64,000 nucleotides of DNA from Saccharothrix obliqua (GTDB lineage Bacteria; Actinomycetota; Actinomycetes; Mycobacteriales; Pseudonocardiaceae): positions 186,001 to 250,000 of the forward strand of contig NZ_JAHXGQ010000008.1 in the NCBI RefSeq assembly GCF_019375475.1. The letters are read 5' to 3'. The notes beneath the pieces were generated by a model, which was not told where the DNA came from, did no database searches, and worked only from the letters and a program-made list of their open reading frames with translations. The stretch's first letter is position 1, and each line of letters begins with the position of its first letter. The translations under genes and the position numbers were made by a program. Of the stretch, positions 25,711 to 33,198 are shown piece after piece.

Positions 25711-26076
25711 TCACGGTTCCTCGACCGCCTCCTCCTCGACCGGCGCGTTGTCCCGCCGCCACCGCAGCTTGACCTCGAACTGGCCCTGCACGCCGGTCCG
25801 CGCGATCACCGCGCCCGCCTCCGCGTCCAGCTTCAGGCCGAACTTCAGCTCGACCTCGTCGGGCGCGCGGGTCATCGACGCGAACTGGGCGAGCGCCGCC
25901 GAGGCGGCGTCCCGGACACCGGCGACCGCCTGTTCGAACGTGGTGCGTGCCTCCTGCAACACCCGGGCCGAGGAGCGGCCGGCGCGGGCCACACCCGGCC
26001 GCTCGTCCACCTCCACCAGCACCGAGCCGCCGTCGACCAGCGGGAACCGCACGAACTCCGGGTGTTCCGTCGTCAC
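25711..26076 (-). CDS. Trypsin-co-occurring domain protein (Trypco1 / CU044_2847-like)
   Basis: A 121-residue cytosolic protein. The FPLVDGGSVLVEVDE start, the central helix with VRDAASAALAQFASM, the PDEVELKFGLKLDAEAGAVIA strand pair and the FEVKLRW end match small proteins of the CU044_2847 family. That family was named trypsin-co-occurring domain 1 because it is found beside trypsin-like proteases in predicted conflict systems, and such a protease is encoded in this operon. GTG start. Last gene of the minus-strand protease-kinase-vWA operon, 21 bp after the vWA stop. Molecular role unknown. Confidence 0.7.
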   Translation of the reverse strand: MTTEHPEFVRFPLVDGGSVLVEVDERPGVARAGRSSARVLQEARTTFEQAVAGVRDAASAALAQFASMTRAPDEVELKFGLKLDAEAGAVIARTGVQGQFEVKLRWRRDNAPVEEEAVEEP

Positions 26077-26097
26077 TGGGGTGTTCTCCTCCGTGTG

Positions 26098-27543
26098 TCA
26101 CGTGGTGAGCGGTGTGCGGCAACTGCCGCAGAACCGGGCCGACGCCCGCCGCCACCGCCGGTGGCAGTTCGGGCACTCGACCTCCGAGGTGTCCTCGACG
26201 GTCGGCACGACGGGGGCGGACCGCGGGCTCATGCTCGACACCACCGAACCCATCGCGGCGGACAGCACGTCCACTGCGGCCAGTTCGGGTTTCAACCGCA
26301 CCAGGCCGTCCGCCGGGTCGCCGACCACCTCCACCAGCCGCAGCAGCCGCACCATCACCTTGTCGTTGCCCAGCTTCGCGGCGAGGGCGACCGCACGACC
26401 CCAGTCGGTCGCCGCGGCCACCAGGTCGCCCGCGTTGTGCGCCTCGCACCCGCGCAGCACGGCCTGCCCGAGGACGGCCTGGTTGGTGTAGTGCGCGACC
26501 TTGCTGTCCAGCACGCTGGACAGCATCAGGTCCGCCGTCCAGTGCGCCATGACCAGGGCCGGTGCGCCCGTGCCCGCGAACTCCGCCGTGCCCGGGCGCC
26601 GCACCTCCAGGTCCACCCGCGCGACCCGGATGTCGGTGTCCGCCTCGGCGTCGGTCGAGTCGACCGCGAGCCGCAGGTGGAACTCGCGGGTCTCCGCGCC
26701 CCACGACCCGGTGGCGAACGCGGTGGTGCGCGCGTCGAGCACGTCGCCGACCAGATCGGCCTCGGTGGGGTAGGTCTGGCGCAGGAAGTCGACCTTCGCG
26801 CGGGTCGTCGTCTTCACCACCACCCGGACCTCGGGCACGATCTTGTCCATGGCCGCCTTGGTCATGGCCTCGAAGTCGGCCACCAGGTCGCCCGGCTGCC
26901 GGACTGCGTCGGCCGTCCCGTGCAGTGCCGCCGCGATGCGCAGCAGCTCCCGGTCGTTCCAGTCCGCGCCGATACCGCGGGCGTCGCAGGTGAAGACCCG
27001 TGCGCACCGCGACAGCTCCTCGTCCAGCTTGCGGTCCGTTTCGCTGTTCTGGCCGTCGGTGAGCATGATGACGTGACGTACGGCGGTGGGGTGGTCTTCG
27101 AGCAGATAGCGGGCCAGTGCGAGCCATTCGCCCATGTGCGTGCCCCCGTTGGCGCGTAACAGGGCCACGGCGTTCTTCGCCGCTTGCCGCGTCTCGCGGT
27201 TCGCCACCGCCAGGCGCGGACCCGCCGGGTACACGACGCGGGAGGTGTGCGTGCCCTCCACCACCGCGAACAACGCCCCGTCGCGCAACGCGTCGATCGC
27301 GGCCCGCGTGGCGCGCTGCGCCGCCGTCAGCTTCGTCGGCGGGTGAGCCATGGAGCCCGAGCAGTCGATGGCGATCACCTCCGCCACCTCGGGCGCGGCC
27401 TCCGGCACGCCGTCGACGGACACCGAGATGACGGCGTGCATCTCGTCGTCATCGGTGGACAGGTAGCGGTTCTGGCTGACCGACAAGTGGAATCCGGGCG
27501 ATTGGGCCATCTGCTCGTCCCTGTGGTCGTCGCTGGGGATCAT
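26098..27543 (-). CDS. von Willebrand factor A domain protein with C-terminal zinc ribbon
   Basis: A 481-residue cytosolic protein. The vWA domain carries a MIDAS motif (AIDCSGSM, with the Thr in GGTHMG and an Asp in MLTDGQNSE), followed by a beta-rich middle region (~260-360), a helical segment, and at the C-terminus a zinc ribbon CPNC-x11-FCGSC. ATG 27543 overlaps the PknG stop (ATGA), which argues for tight coupling; an internal ATG at 27510 is the alternative. vWA proteins serve as metal-dependent adaptors. Here it sits between a PknG kinase and a Trypco1 protein, so it is probably a kinase partner or substrate. Confidence 0.85.
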   Translation of the reverse strand: MIPSDDHRDEQMAQSPGFHLSVSQNRYLSTDDDEMHAVISVSVDGVPEAAPEVAEVIAIDCSGSMAHPPTKLTAAQRATRAAIDALRDGALFAVVEGTHTSRVVYPAGPRLAVANRETRQAAKNAVALLRANGGTHMGEWLALARYLLEDHPTAVRHVIMLTDGQNSETDRKLDEELSRCARVFTCDARGIGADWNDRELLRIAAALHGTADAVRQPGDLVADFEAMTKAAMDKIVPEVRVVVKTTTRAKVDFLRQTYPTEADLVGDVLDARTTAFATGSWGAETREFHLRLAVDSTDAEADTDIRVARVDLEVRRPGTAEFAGTGAPALVMAHWTADLMLSSVLDSKVAHYTNQAVLGQAVLRGCEAHNAGDLVAAATDWGRAVALAAKLGNDKVMVRLLRLVEVVGDPADGLVRLKPELAAVDVLSAAMGSVVSSMSPRSAPVVPTVEDTSEVECPNCHRRWRRASARFCGSCRTPLTT

Positions 27544-29909
27544 CGGAACGTCACCGGCCGGCAGCGGTTGGCGAGGTCCACCAGGCGGGAGTGGTCCGCA
27601 CGCGTGTCGGCCTGCCGCGCCAGCGCCCGGTACGAGCGCTCCAACCGGGTGCGCAGGTCGTTCTCGACGTGTGCCGGCGCGGTGGACCCGACGAGCGCCA
27701 GTTCCGCTTCCCGCACCTCGGTTTCCAGCCGGACGCGCGACTGGCCGGTGGGTGCGCCGCCGTCCAGGTAGAGCCGCGCCAGGCGGTCGGTGGCGGCGGC
27801 GATGTGCGTCGGGTCGGGGAGGTCCGGGCCGGCGGACGAGGCCAGGACACCGCTGAGCACCCGCACGGCCGCGATGTGCGCGGCGTCGTAGTGCCGGGAG
27901 ACCGGGGGAGTCCCGTCCAGCAGCGTCACGGCACCCGTCCGGTCGCCACGTGCGAGCCGCACGCGGGCCAGCCCGAACACGGCACTCACCACCGACCGGT
28001 CCCGCCGCCACACCGCCTCGTACAACGCCTCGGCCCTCCCGGCGAGGCCGGTTGTCCCCGACTCGCCCGGTGGGGCGACTTCCGCCCGCACCGCTCGGCC
28101 GCTCGTTCCGAGTTGTCCTGAGCGGTTCGCCCGGGCGGTGACGGAGGTCGCCGCGACCGGGTCCGCCGGGCCGGCGCCCCCCTGCTGCCCGGTGGGCGAG
28201 CGCGTCAGGTCCACGCCGAACCGGTCGGCGTACTCGGCGCAGTAGGCGAGCGCGAGCTTCGGCGCGTCCTCACCCGGCAACTCGGCGCACACGGCGTCGA
28301 ACGCCCGGTCGGCCGTCGCGATGTCACCGCCCGCCAGCGCCATCAAGCCCTCGTGCCAGCGCAGCCGCCAGTCGCGTGCGTCGCCGAGCAGCTCACGTGC
28401 CCGGTCCAGACCGGCGGTCGCCGCGGCGAGGTCGCGTGCCGCGAGCCCGGCGCGGCAGCGGACGAAGGCTGTTTCCGAGGTGTCCAGCCCGGCCGTCTCC
28501 AGCCGGTTCAGCAGGCGGTGCGGGTCCTCCGCGTCGGCGGCGGGCACGTCGGCCGCCGGGTCGTCGTCCGCGGCGCGCGGCACGGGCAGCCCGACCGCGA
28601 CGTCGGCCGGCGCGGGCGGGCGGTGGTCGAGCGGCGGCGGGTGGGCGGTCGGGGTGGTGGTCCAGCGGCGCAGGGCGGGCACCGCGCCCAGCCCGCCGTC
28701 CAGCAGCGTCGCGCTGTGCGTGAACCGGGTCGACGGCTCCGGGCGCGGTTGCCCGTCCCGCAGCGACGCGATCTCCCGCAGCACACCGCGCAACTGCTCG
28801 GCCATGTCGGCGGCGGAGGCGAAGCGGCGGTCCGGGTCGCGGTGCCGGGCGCGGTCGCAGAGCCGGCGGAACGACTCCAGGCCCACCTCGACGCGCCGCC
28901 GGTCCGCCACGCCGTGCCGCCCGGTGCGGTCCGCGGTGGTCAGGAAGAGCTGCCACAGCAGCTCGCCCGCGGTGTGCAGGTCGGACCGCACGGTCAGCCC
29001 GCGCTCGGCGATCTCGGCGTCCGGCACCTGGTAGCCGCGGGTACCGACGACCTTGCCGGACCGGTCGCCCACCCGCCGCACGGCCCCGAGGTCGATCAGC
29101 TTGACCCGGTTGCCGCGCTCGCCGTGCCGCCCGGACCGGATGATCACGTTGTCCGGCTTGAGGTCGCAGTACAGCAGGCCGCGCTCGTGCAGGTAGTCGA
29201 GCGCGGTGAGCACCTGGAGGCCGGCGGTGATCACGTGCTCGGTGCGCAGCGGCTCGCCCAGCGGCAGTGAACCGCTCTTCGAGTCCTCGGCCACCTCGTT
29301 GAGCACCAAACCGTCCACGTACTCCATCACGATGTACGCGCGCGGCACCCCGGTATGCGCGTCAGGGTGGCTGACGAAGTTGAAGATGCGGACGATGTTC
29401 GGGTGGTCGATCGTGGTCAGCGCCTGGCGCTCGGCGGTGGCCAGGTCCTCGTCCGCCACGTCGATCAGTCCTTTGAGGACCACCGGGTTGTCGTCCAGGT
29501 GCGTGTCCCGGGCGAGGTAGATCCACCCGAGCCCGCCGCGGGCGAAGCAACCCAGGACGCGGTACTGGTCCGCGACCAGGTCGCCGGGCTTGAGGCTTGG
29601 CAGGAACGAGAACGCCGTGCCGCACGCCAGGCAGAACCCCTCGTCCAGCGCGGGCAGGGCGGTCGGGTCGGGGCAGTCGGGGTGCGCGCACCGCCGCACG
29701 CGGACCGGCACCCGCGGGTCGGTCAGGATGCGGCTCACCGGGTCGGGGAAGTCGAACACCGGCAGCGACATCGGGTCGCCCGACCGCGCCCGCCGCGAGC
29801 CGGTCCGGCCGGAGTCGCGTGACGCCTCCGGCGGTCGTCGTCCGCACGAGTCGCAGAACCCGGTCTCGTCCACGGAACCGCCGCAGCCCGGCCGCGGGCA
29901 CGCGGTCAT
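27540..29909 (-). CDS. pknG: PknG-type serine/threonine protein kinase
   Basis: 789 residues. Two N-terminal Cys clusters: a short zinc ribbon (CPRPGC, FCDSC) and a rubredoxin-like one (CAHPDC, FCLACG). The kinase domain has a Gly loop ARGGLGWIY, the Lys in PVVLKGL, catalytic loop YCDLKPDN and LIDLGAV in the DFG position, all as in PknG. A Pro/Ala-rich insertion of ~80 residues and a C-terminal TPR region follow (AYCAEYADRF onward). PknG phosphorylates GarA/OdhI-type FHA proteins to control 2-oxoglutarate and glutamate metabolism, and GlnX/GlnH-like genes lie nearby. ATG overlaps the protease stop (ATGA). The first zinc ribbon is an extra relative to mycobacterial PknG. Confidence 0.88.
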   Translation of the reverse strand: MTACPRPGCGGSVDETGFCDSCGRRPPEASRDSGRTGSRRARSGDPMSLPVFDFPDPVSRILTDPRVPVRVRRCAHPDCPDPTALPALDEGFCLACGTAFSFLPSLKPGDLVADQYRVLGCFARGGLGWIYLARDTHLDDNPVVLKGLIDVADEDLATAERQALTTIDHPNIVRIFNFVSHPDAHTGVPRAYIVMEYVDGLVLNEVAEDSKSGSLPLGEPLRTEHVITAGLQVLTALDYLHERGLLYCDLKPDNVIIRSGRHGERGNRVKLIDLGAVRRVGDRSGKVVGTRGYQVPDAEIAERGLTVRSDLHTAGELLWQLFLTTADRTGRHGVADRRRVEVGLESFRRLCDRARHRDPDRRFASAADMAEQLRGVLREIASLRDGQPRPEPSTRFTHSATLLDGGLGAVPALRRWTTTPTAHPPPLDHRPPAPADVAVGLPVPRAADDDPAADVPAADAEDPHRLLNRLETAGLDTSETAFVRCRAGLAARDLAAATAGLDRARELLGDARDWRLRWHEGLMALAGGDIATADRAFDAVCAELPGEDAPKLALAYCAEYADRFGVDLTRSPTGQQGGAGPADPVAATSVTARANRSGQLGTSGRAVRAEVAPPGESGTTGLAGRAEALYEAVWRRDRSVVSAVFGLARVRLARGDRTGAVTLLDGTPPVSRHYDAAHIAAVRVLSGVLASSAGPDLPDPTHIAAATDRLARLYLDGGAPTGQSRVRLETEVREAELALVGSTAPAHVENDLRTRLERSYRALARQADTRADHSRLVDLANRCRPVTFR

Positions 29910-31408
29910 CGCCGTCCTCCTTCCGCCAACGCCCGGCGCACCACGTCCTGGTAACGCCGCACCGCCGCACGGGCCGCGGCCAGGTCCACCGGCACGACGG
30001 ACAGCAGCGCGTCCGCCACGCGGTAGGCGGCGTCGGTGTCGATGTCCTCCACCAGCCCGCCGTCACCCGCCCGCGCCTTCCACGCCTCCAGCAGACCACG
30101 CAGGTCCGACACCTCCGCCGCGAGCCGCCGCGCGGTCCGGTGGCCGTGCTCGACGCGGGCGAGCGCGCGCTCGAACCGGGGCAGCTGCTCGGCGACCGCC
30201 GCCCAGTCCGCGGGTACGGTGCCGCGCAGCAGCTTCAGCCGGGTGGCGAGGTCGCCCGCGCCGGTGGGCGGCAGCGCGGCGACGCGGGTGGTGAAGTCGT
30301 CCAGCCGCGCCGTGACGGTGTCCCTGGCCAGGGCGCGGGCGGCGGTCAACCCGGCCGAGTCGTTCTCGCGGAAGCCGAACACGAGTCGCGCGCCGCCGGC
30401 GACCATGGGCCGGAACACGTCCTCGAACAGCTCCCGCGGCTGGTCGGCCTGGTCGACACCGTCCACCACCACGGTCATCGGCGGCGTGCCCTCCCGGACG
30501 CGCTCGGTGCTGGAGCCGTGGACGGCGAGCCCCGCGCGGTCCACGATCCGCCGCGACACCTCTTCCGCCGTCCGGCCCGCCACGTCCAGGGCCAGGTCCG
30601 GTTCGCCCGCGCCGCCCGCGCTGGACAACGCGACGGCGTGCCGCAGGTCGGTCAGGTCCTCACCGGCGACGATCAGCACGGCCGCGCCCTCGTGGCGGCG
30701 GGCGAGCCAGTCCAGCACGTGGCGGACGCGGTCGGCGGGCGGCGCGGCGTCGGCCGACGTGAAGATCGGGTCGATGCCGCTGTCGCCCACGACCCACTCG
30801 GACACCAGCGGCAGGTGGGCCTCGATCGCCGCGACCGGCACCATCCAGGCCAGCCCGGCGTCGTCGTCGGTGTACTCGCTGACCACGATGCCGAGCACGT
30901 CGCCGGTCGCGTCGTCGGCGACGCCGGACCCGCTGAAGCCCGCCCGGACGCGTTGCTCGCCGTCCGACCGGCGGTTCATCTGGAGCCACTCGGAACCCGC
31001 CCACGCCGCCAGCGTCATCCGCGCCCACACCCCGATGTCGAGCCCTTCGCCGTACGGGTAGCCGAGGGTGTGCACGTGGCGGTCCCAGGTGAGGGCGGCC
31101 TTGCGCAGCGTCGCGCCGTGCCCGGCGGGTTGCCGGTGCCGGAGCCTGAGGACGGCGACGTCACCGCGGTCGTCACCGGACGGCGGCACGCAGGCCACGA
31201 TGTCGGCGGTGCTGGCGGGCGCGCCGGGCAGGCCCACCATGTCCACGGCGAGGTGGTCGGTGTTGAGCGCGACGTGCGCGCAGGTCAGGACGTGCTCCTG
31301 GTCCAGCAGCACCCCCGCGCCGAGCACCCCGCCGTCGCCCCGCACCCGGACTCGCCACCCCTCGGCACCGTGTGCAAAGGGTCCGGTGCGGTCCCCGGCA
31401 GCGGTCAT
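29906..31408 (-). CDS. Trypsin-like serine protease with long C-terminal helical/NTPase-like region
   Basis: 500 residues. Residues ~1-230 form a chymotrypsin-fold protease with the triad His in VLTCAHVAL, Asp in RGDVAVLRL and Ser in AGFSGSGV. No signal peptide, so it is probably cytosolic. The rest resembles the effector part of conflict-system proteins: a segment with AAVLIVAGEDLTDLRHAV, MTVVVDGVDQADQ and ARLVFGFREND suggests a degenerate P-loop-like or receptor-like module, then ~120 helical residues. First gene of the trypsin-PknG-vWA-Trypco1 operon. A -10-like TATCGT ends six bases before the ATG, so the mRNA may be leaderless. Confidence 0.82.
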   Translation of the reverse strand: MTAAGDRTGPFAHGAEGWRVRVRGDGGVLGAGVLLDQEHVLTCAHVALNTDHLAVDMVGLPGAPASTADIVACVPPSGDDRGDVAVLRLRHRQPAGHGATLRKAALTWDRHVHTLGYPYGEGLDIGVWARMTLAAWAGSEWLQMNRRSDGEQRVRAGFSGSGVADDATGDVLGIVVSEYTDDDAGLAWMVPVAAIEAHLPLVSEWVVGDSGIDPIFTSADAAPPADRVRHVLDWLARRHEGAAVLIVAGEDLTDLRHAVALSSAGGAGEPDLALDVAGRTAEEVSRRIVDRAGLAVHGSSTERVREGTPPMTVVVDGVDQADQPRELFEDVFRPMVAGGARLVFGFRENDSAGLTAARALARDTVTARLDDFTTRVAALPPTGAGDLATRLKLLRGTVPADWAAVAEQLPRFERALARVEHGHRTARRLAAEVSDLRGLLEAWKARAGDGGLVEDIDTDAAYRVADALLSVVPVDLAAARAAVRRYQDVVRRALAEGGRR

Positions 31409-31571
31409 CCCCGCACGATAGGCAGATTCGACGGCCGGCACCGCCGTTTTCCCATTACCGTCCCCGGTTCGGCCCAGGAGCTGCGTGAGTCCTCGAAGTG
31501 GGGCTTCGGTGGACCGCAAAGCCGGAGGAGGAGTCCGCCCCGCCTCGCGGTAAAGTCAGAGGTCGACAAGC

Positions 31572-31840
31572 GTCTTCCCCGCCCGCGGGGGGTGGTCCCG
31601 ACAGCACCGCGATCGTGGGCGTGCGGCTGCGGTCTTCCCGCGCCTGCGGGGGTGGTCCGCAGCTCGACGCGATCACGCCGCGCGTGAGGATGTCTTCCCC
31701 GCGCCTGCGGGGGTGGTCCCTTCAGCGTGATGTCAGGCTTCGGGCCGGTGCCGTCTTCCCCGCACCGGCGGGGGTGGCCCTTCCATGAGCGACACGTTCC
31801 TGCCGGGCATCCCGTTTTCCCCGCTCCCGCGGGGGTCCGA
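31572..31840 (+). CRISPR. Short type I-E-like CRISPR array without cas genes
   Basis: Five repeat units start at 31572, 31632, 31692, 31753 and 31814 (spacing 60-61 bp). The central unit (31692-31720, 29 bp) begins GTCTTCCCCGCGCCTGCGGG, with the short internal palindrome and 29-bp length of actinomycete type I-E repeats. Units 1 and 2 lack one base, unit 4 has four changes and unit 5 is the most degenerate, which puts the leader on the left. The four spacers are all 32 bp (31600-31631, 31660-31691, 31721-31752, 31782-31813) and unlike each other. No cas gene is in the window, so this is an isolated, probably ageing array. Confidence 0.85.
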
Positions 31841-31948
31841 AGCCGATCAACCGGCTCACACCTCTCCGCGTCGTCTCCGCGTCGTCGCCCCCGGGGTCCC
31901 GGCCCGGTCGGCCGCACGAGAATGAGCGGCCCGACGAGGAGGGGATCC

Positions 31949-32296
31949 ATGGACCGAGCGGAGCGGTTGGCGATGACCGAGTTGTGTGACGGGCTCGCGG
32001 ACCTGCGCGCGGAGTGCCTGCACCACCCCGCGGAGGTGCGGCGGCTGTTCGCGCGGATCGAGGTGGAGGCGCGGGCGCGGCGGCCGATCGTGGCTTTGCT
32101 GGCCGAGCTGGTCGGCTCGGACGGCTCGCCGGCGGCACGCGGGGTGGCGGGTGGGCTGCCCGGCTTCGGCGCGGGACGGGCGCACGAGGAGCGGTTCGGG
32201 TGTCCGGACGGCGCGTGTGACCGGGACGTCCGCCCGCTGCCCGCGGGGCCGGTGCCGCGTTGCCAGGTCACGGGCGCGCGGATGAAGCGCCGGTAA
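31949..32296 (+). CDS. Small Cys-containing protein, candidate CATRA-associated small protein
   Basis: 115 residues: a helical N-terminal part (LADLRAECLHHPAEVRRLFARIEVEARARR), a conserved-looking LLAELVGSDGSPAARG turn and a C-terminal CPDGACDR...PRCQVTG element with three cysteines that could bind metal. A strong RBS (GAGGAGGGG) precedes the ATG. It is cotranscribed with a membrane protein and faces a TPR-CHAT protease gene. Small proteins with a CPDGACDR-like tail accompany CHAT/TPR (CATRA) conflict systems as far as I recall. That assignment rests on memory and is tentative; the gene itself is well supported. Confidence 0.7.
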   Translation: MDRAERLAMTELCDGLADLRAECLHHPAEVRRLFARIEVEARARRPIVALLAELVGSDGSPAARGVAGGLPGFGAGRAHEERFGCPDGACDRDVRPLPAGPVPRCQVTGARMKRR

Positions 32297-32300
32297 CGCG

Positions 32301-33197
32301 GTGGGCGGGTTCTTCCAGGAACTGGCCAAGAAGCTGGCCGAGCGGTGGGTGGCACTGCTGCTCGTGCCGGGCGCGCTGGTGGTGGTGGGCGCGCTTCTCG
32401 GCGCACGGCTGGGTCACGCCCACGCGCTGGACTGGACGGCGGCGGCGCGGCACGTGTCGGACGCCGTGACCTGGTTCGGGCGGCGGTCGGGTGGTGCGCA
32501 GGCGGCGGTGGTGGCGGGTGTGCTCGGCGCGGCGGCGGCGGTCGGCCTGGTGGTGCAGGCCGTGGCCGGGGTTACCAGGCGGGTCTTCCTCGGTGAGTGG
32601 CCGGTGCGCCCGCTCGCGCGGTGGCGCACGCGGCGGCGGAGGTCGCGCTGGTTGCGCCTCGTGGCGCGGCGGCACGAGCTGGAGGCGGTCCGGCCGCGGG
32701 GCGAACCCGAGCAACGCGCGGTCGACGCGGCGGCGGCGCGGGTGAACGCGTTGGCGCCGGCCGAACCGGGTCGTCCGACGTGGATGGGCGACCGCGTGCA
32801 CGCCCTGGAGTCCGCGGCCCGCGACCGCTCCGGCCTCGACCTGACCTTCGCCTGGCCGCGGCTGTGGCTGGTGCTGCCGGAGACCGCGCGCACCGAGATC
32901 ACGGCGGCCCACGCGGCGTTCGCCGCCGGGGTGGCGGTGGCGAGCTGGGCGTGGCCGCCGGTCGTGCTCGGCGTGCTGTGGTGGCCCGCGCTCCCGGTCG
33001 GTCTGGTGGTGGGGCTCGCGGGGTGGGCGCGGTCGCGTGCCGCGATCGCGGACCTCACCGCTCTCGCGGAGGCCGCCGTGGACCTGCACGGCCGCGACCT
33101 CGGGGCGGCGCTGGGCGTGGTGGAGGAGGGCGCGGCCGGCCCGCTGACGCCGGAGGAGGGCGACGCGATCACCGCTCTGGTCCGGAAAGGACGGTGA
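32301..33197 (+). CDS. Multi-pass membrane protein linked to the TPR-CHAT gene
   Basis: 298 residues with about four transmembrane helices in two pairs: WVALLLVPGALVVVGALLGA and AAVVAGVLGAAAAVGLVVQ near the N-terminus, and AAFAAGVAVASWAWPPVVLGVLWW with LPVGLVVGLAGWA later. A ~100-residue Arg-rich cytosolic loop lies between the pairs. The GTG start is 4 bp after the small Cys protein gene, and the stop is 1 bp from the convergent CHAT gene end. Membrane partners that could pass a signal to, or be attacked by, a CHAT protease are common in such loci. Specific role unknown. Confidence 0.78.
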   Translation: MGGFFQELAKKLAERWVALLLVPGALVVVGALLGARLGHAHALDWTAAARHVSDAVTWFGRRSGGAQAAVVAGVLGAAAAVGLVVQAVAGVTRRVFLGEWPVRPLARWRTRRRRSRWLRLVARRHELEAVRPRGEPEQRAVDAAAARVNALAPAEPGRPTWMGDRVHALESAARDRSGLDLTFAWPRLWLVLPETARTEITAAHAAFAAGVAVASWAWPPVVLGVLWWPALPVGLVVGLAGWARSRAAIADLTALAEAAVDLHGRDLGAALGVVEEGAAGPLTPEEGDAITALVRKGR

Positions 33198-33198
33198 A

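Noticed and set aside
31409..33197. A functional CRISPR-Cas locus
   Set aside because: No Cas1, Cas2, Cas3 or Cascade-like protein is encoded anywhere in the window, and four of five repeats are imperfect.
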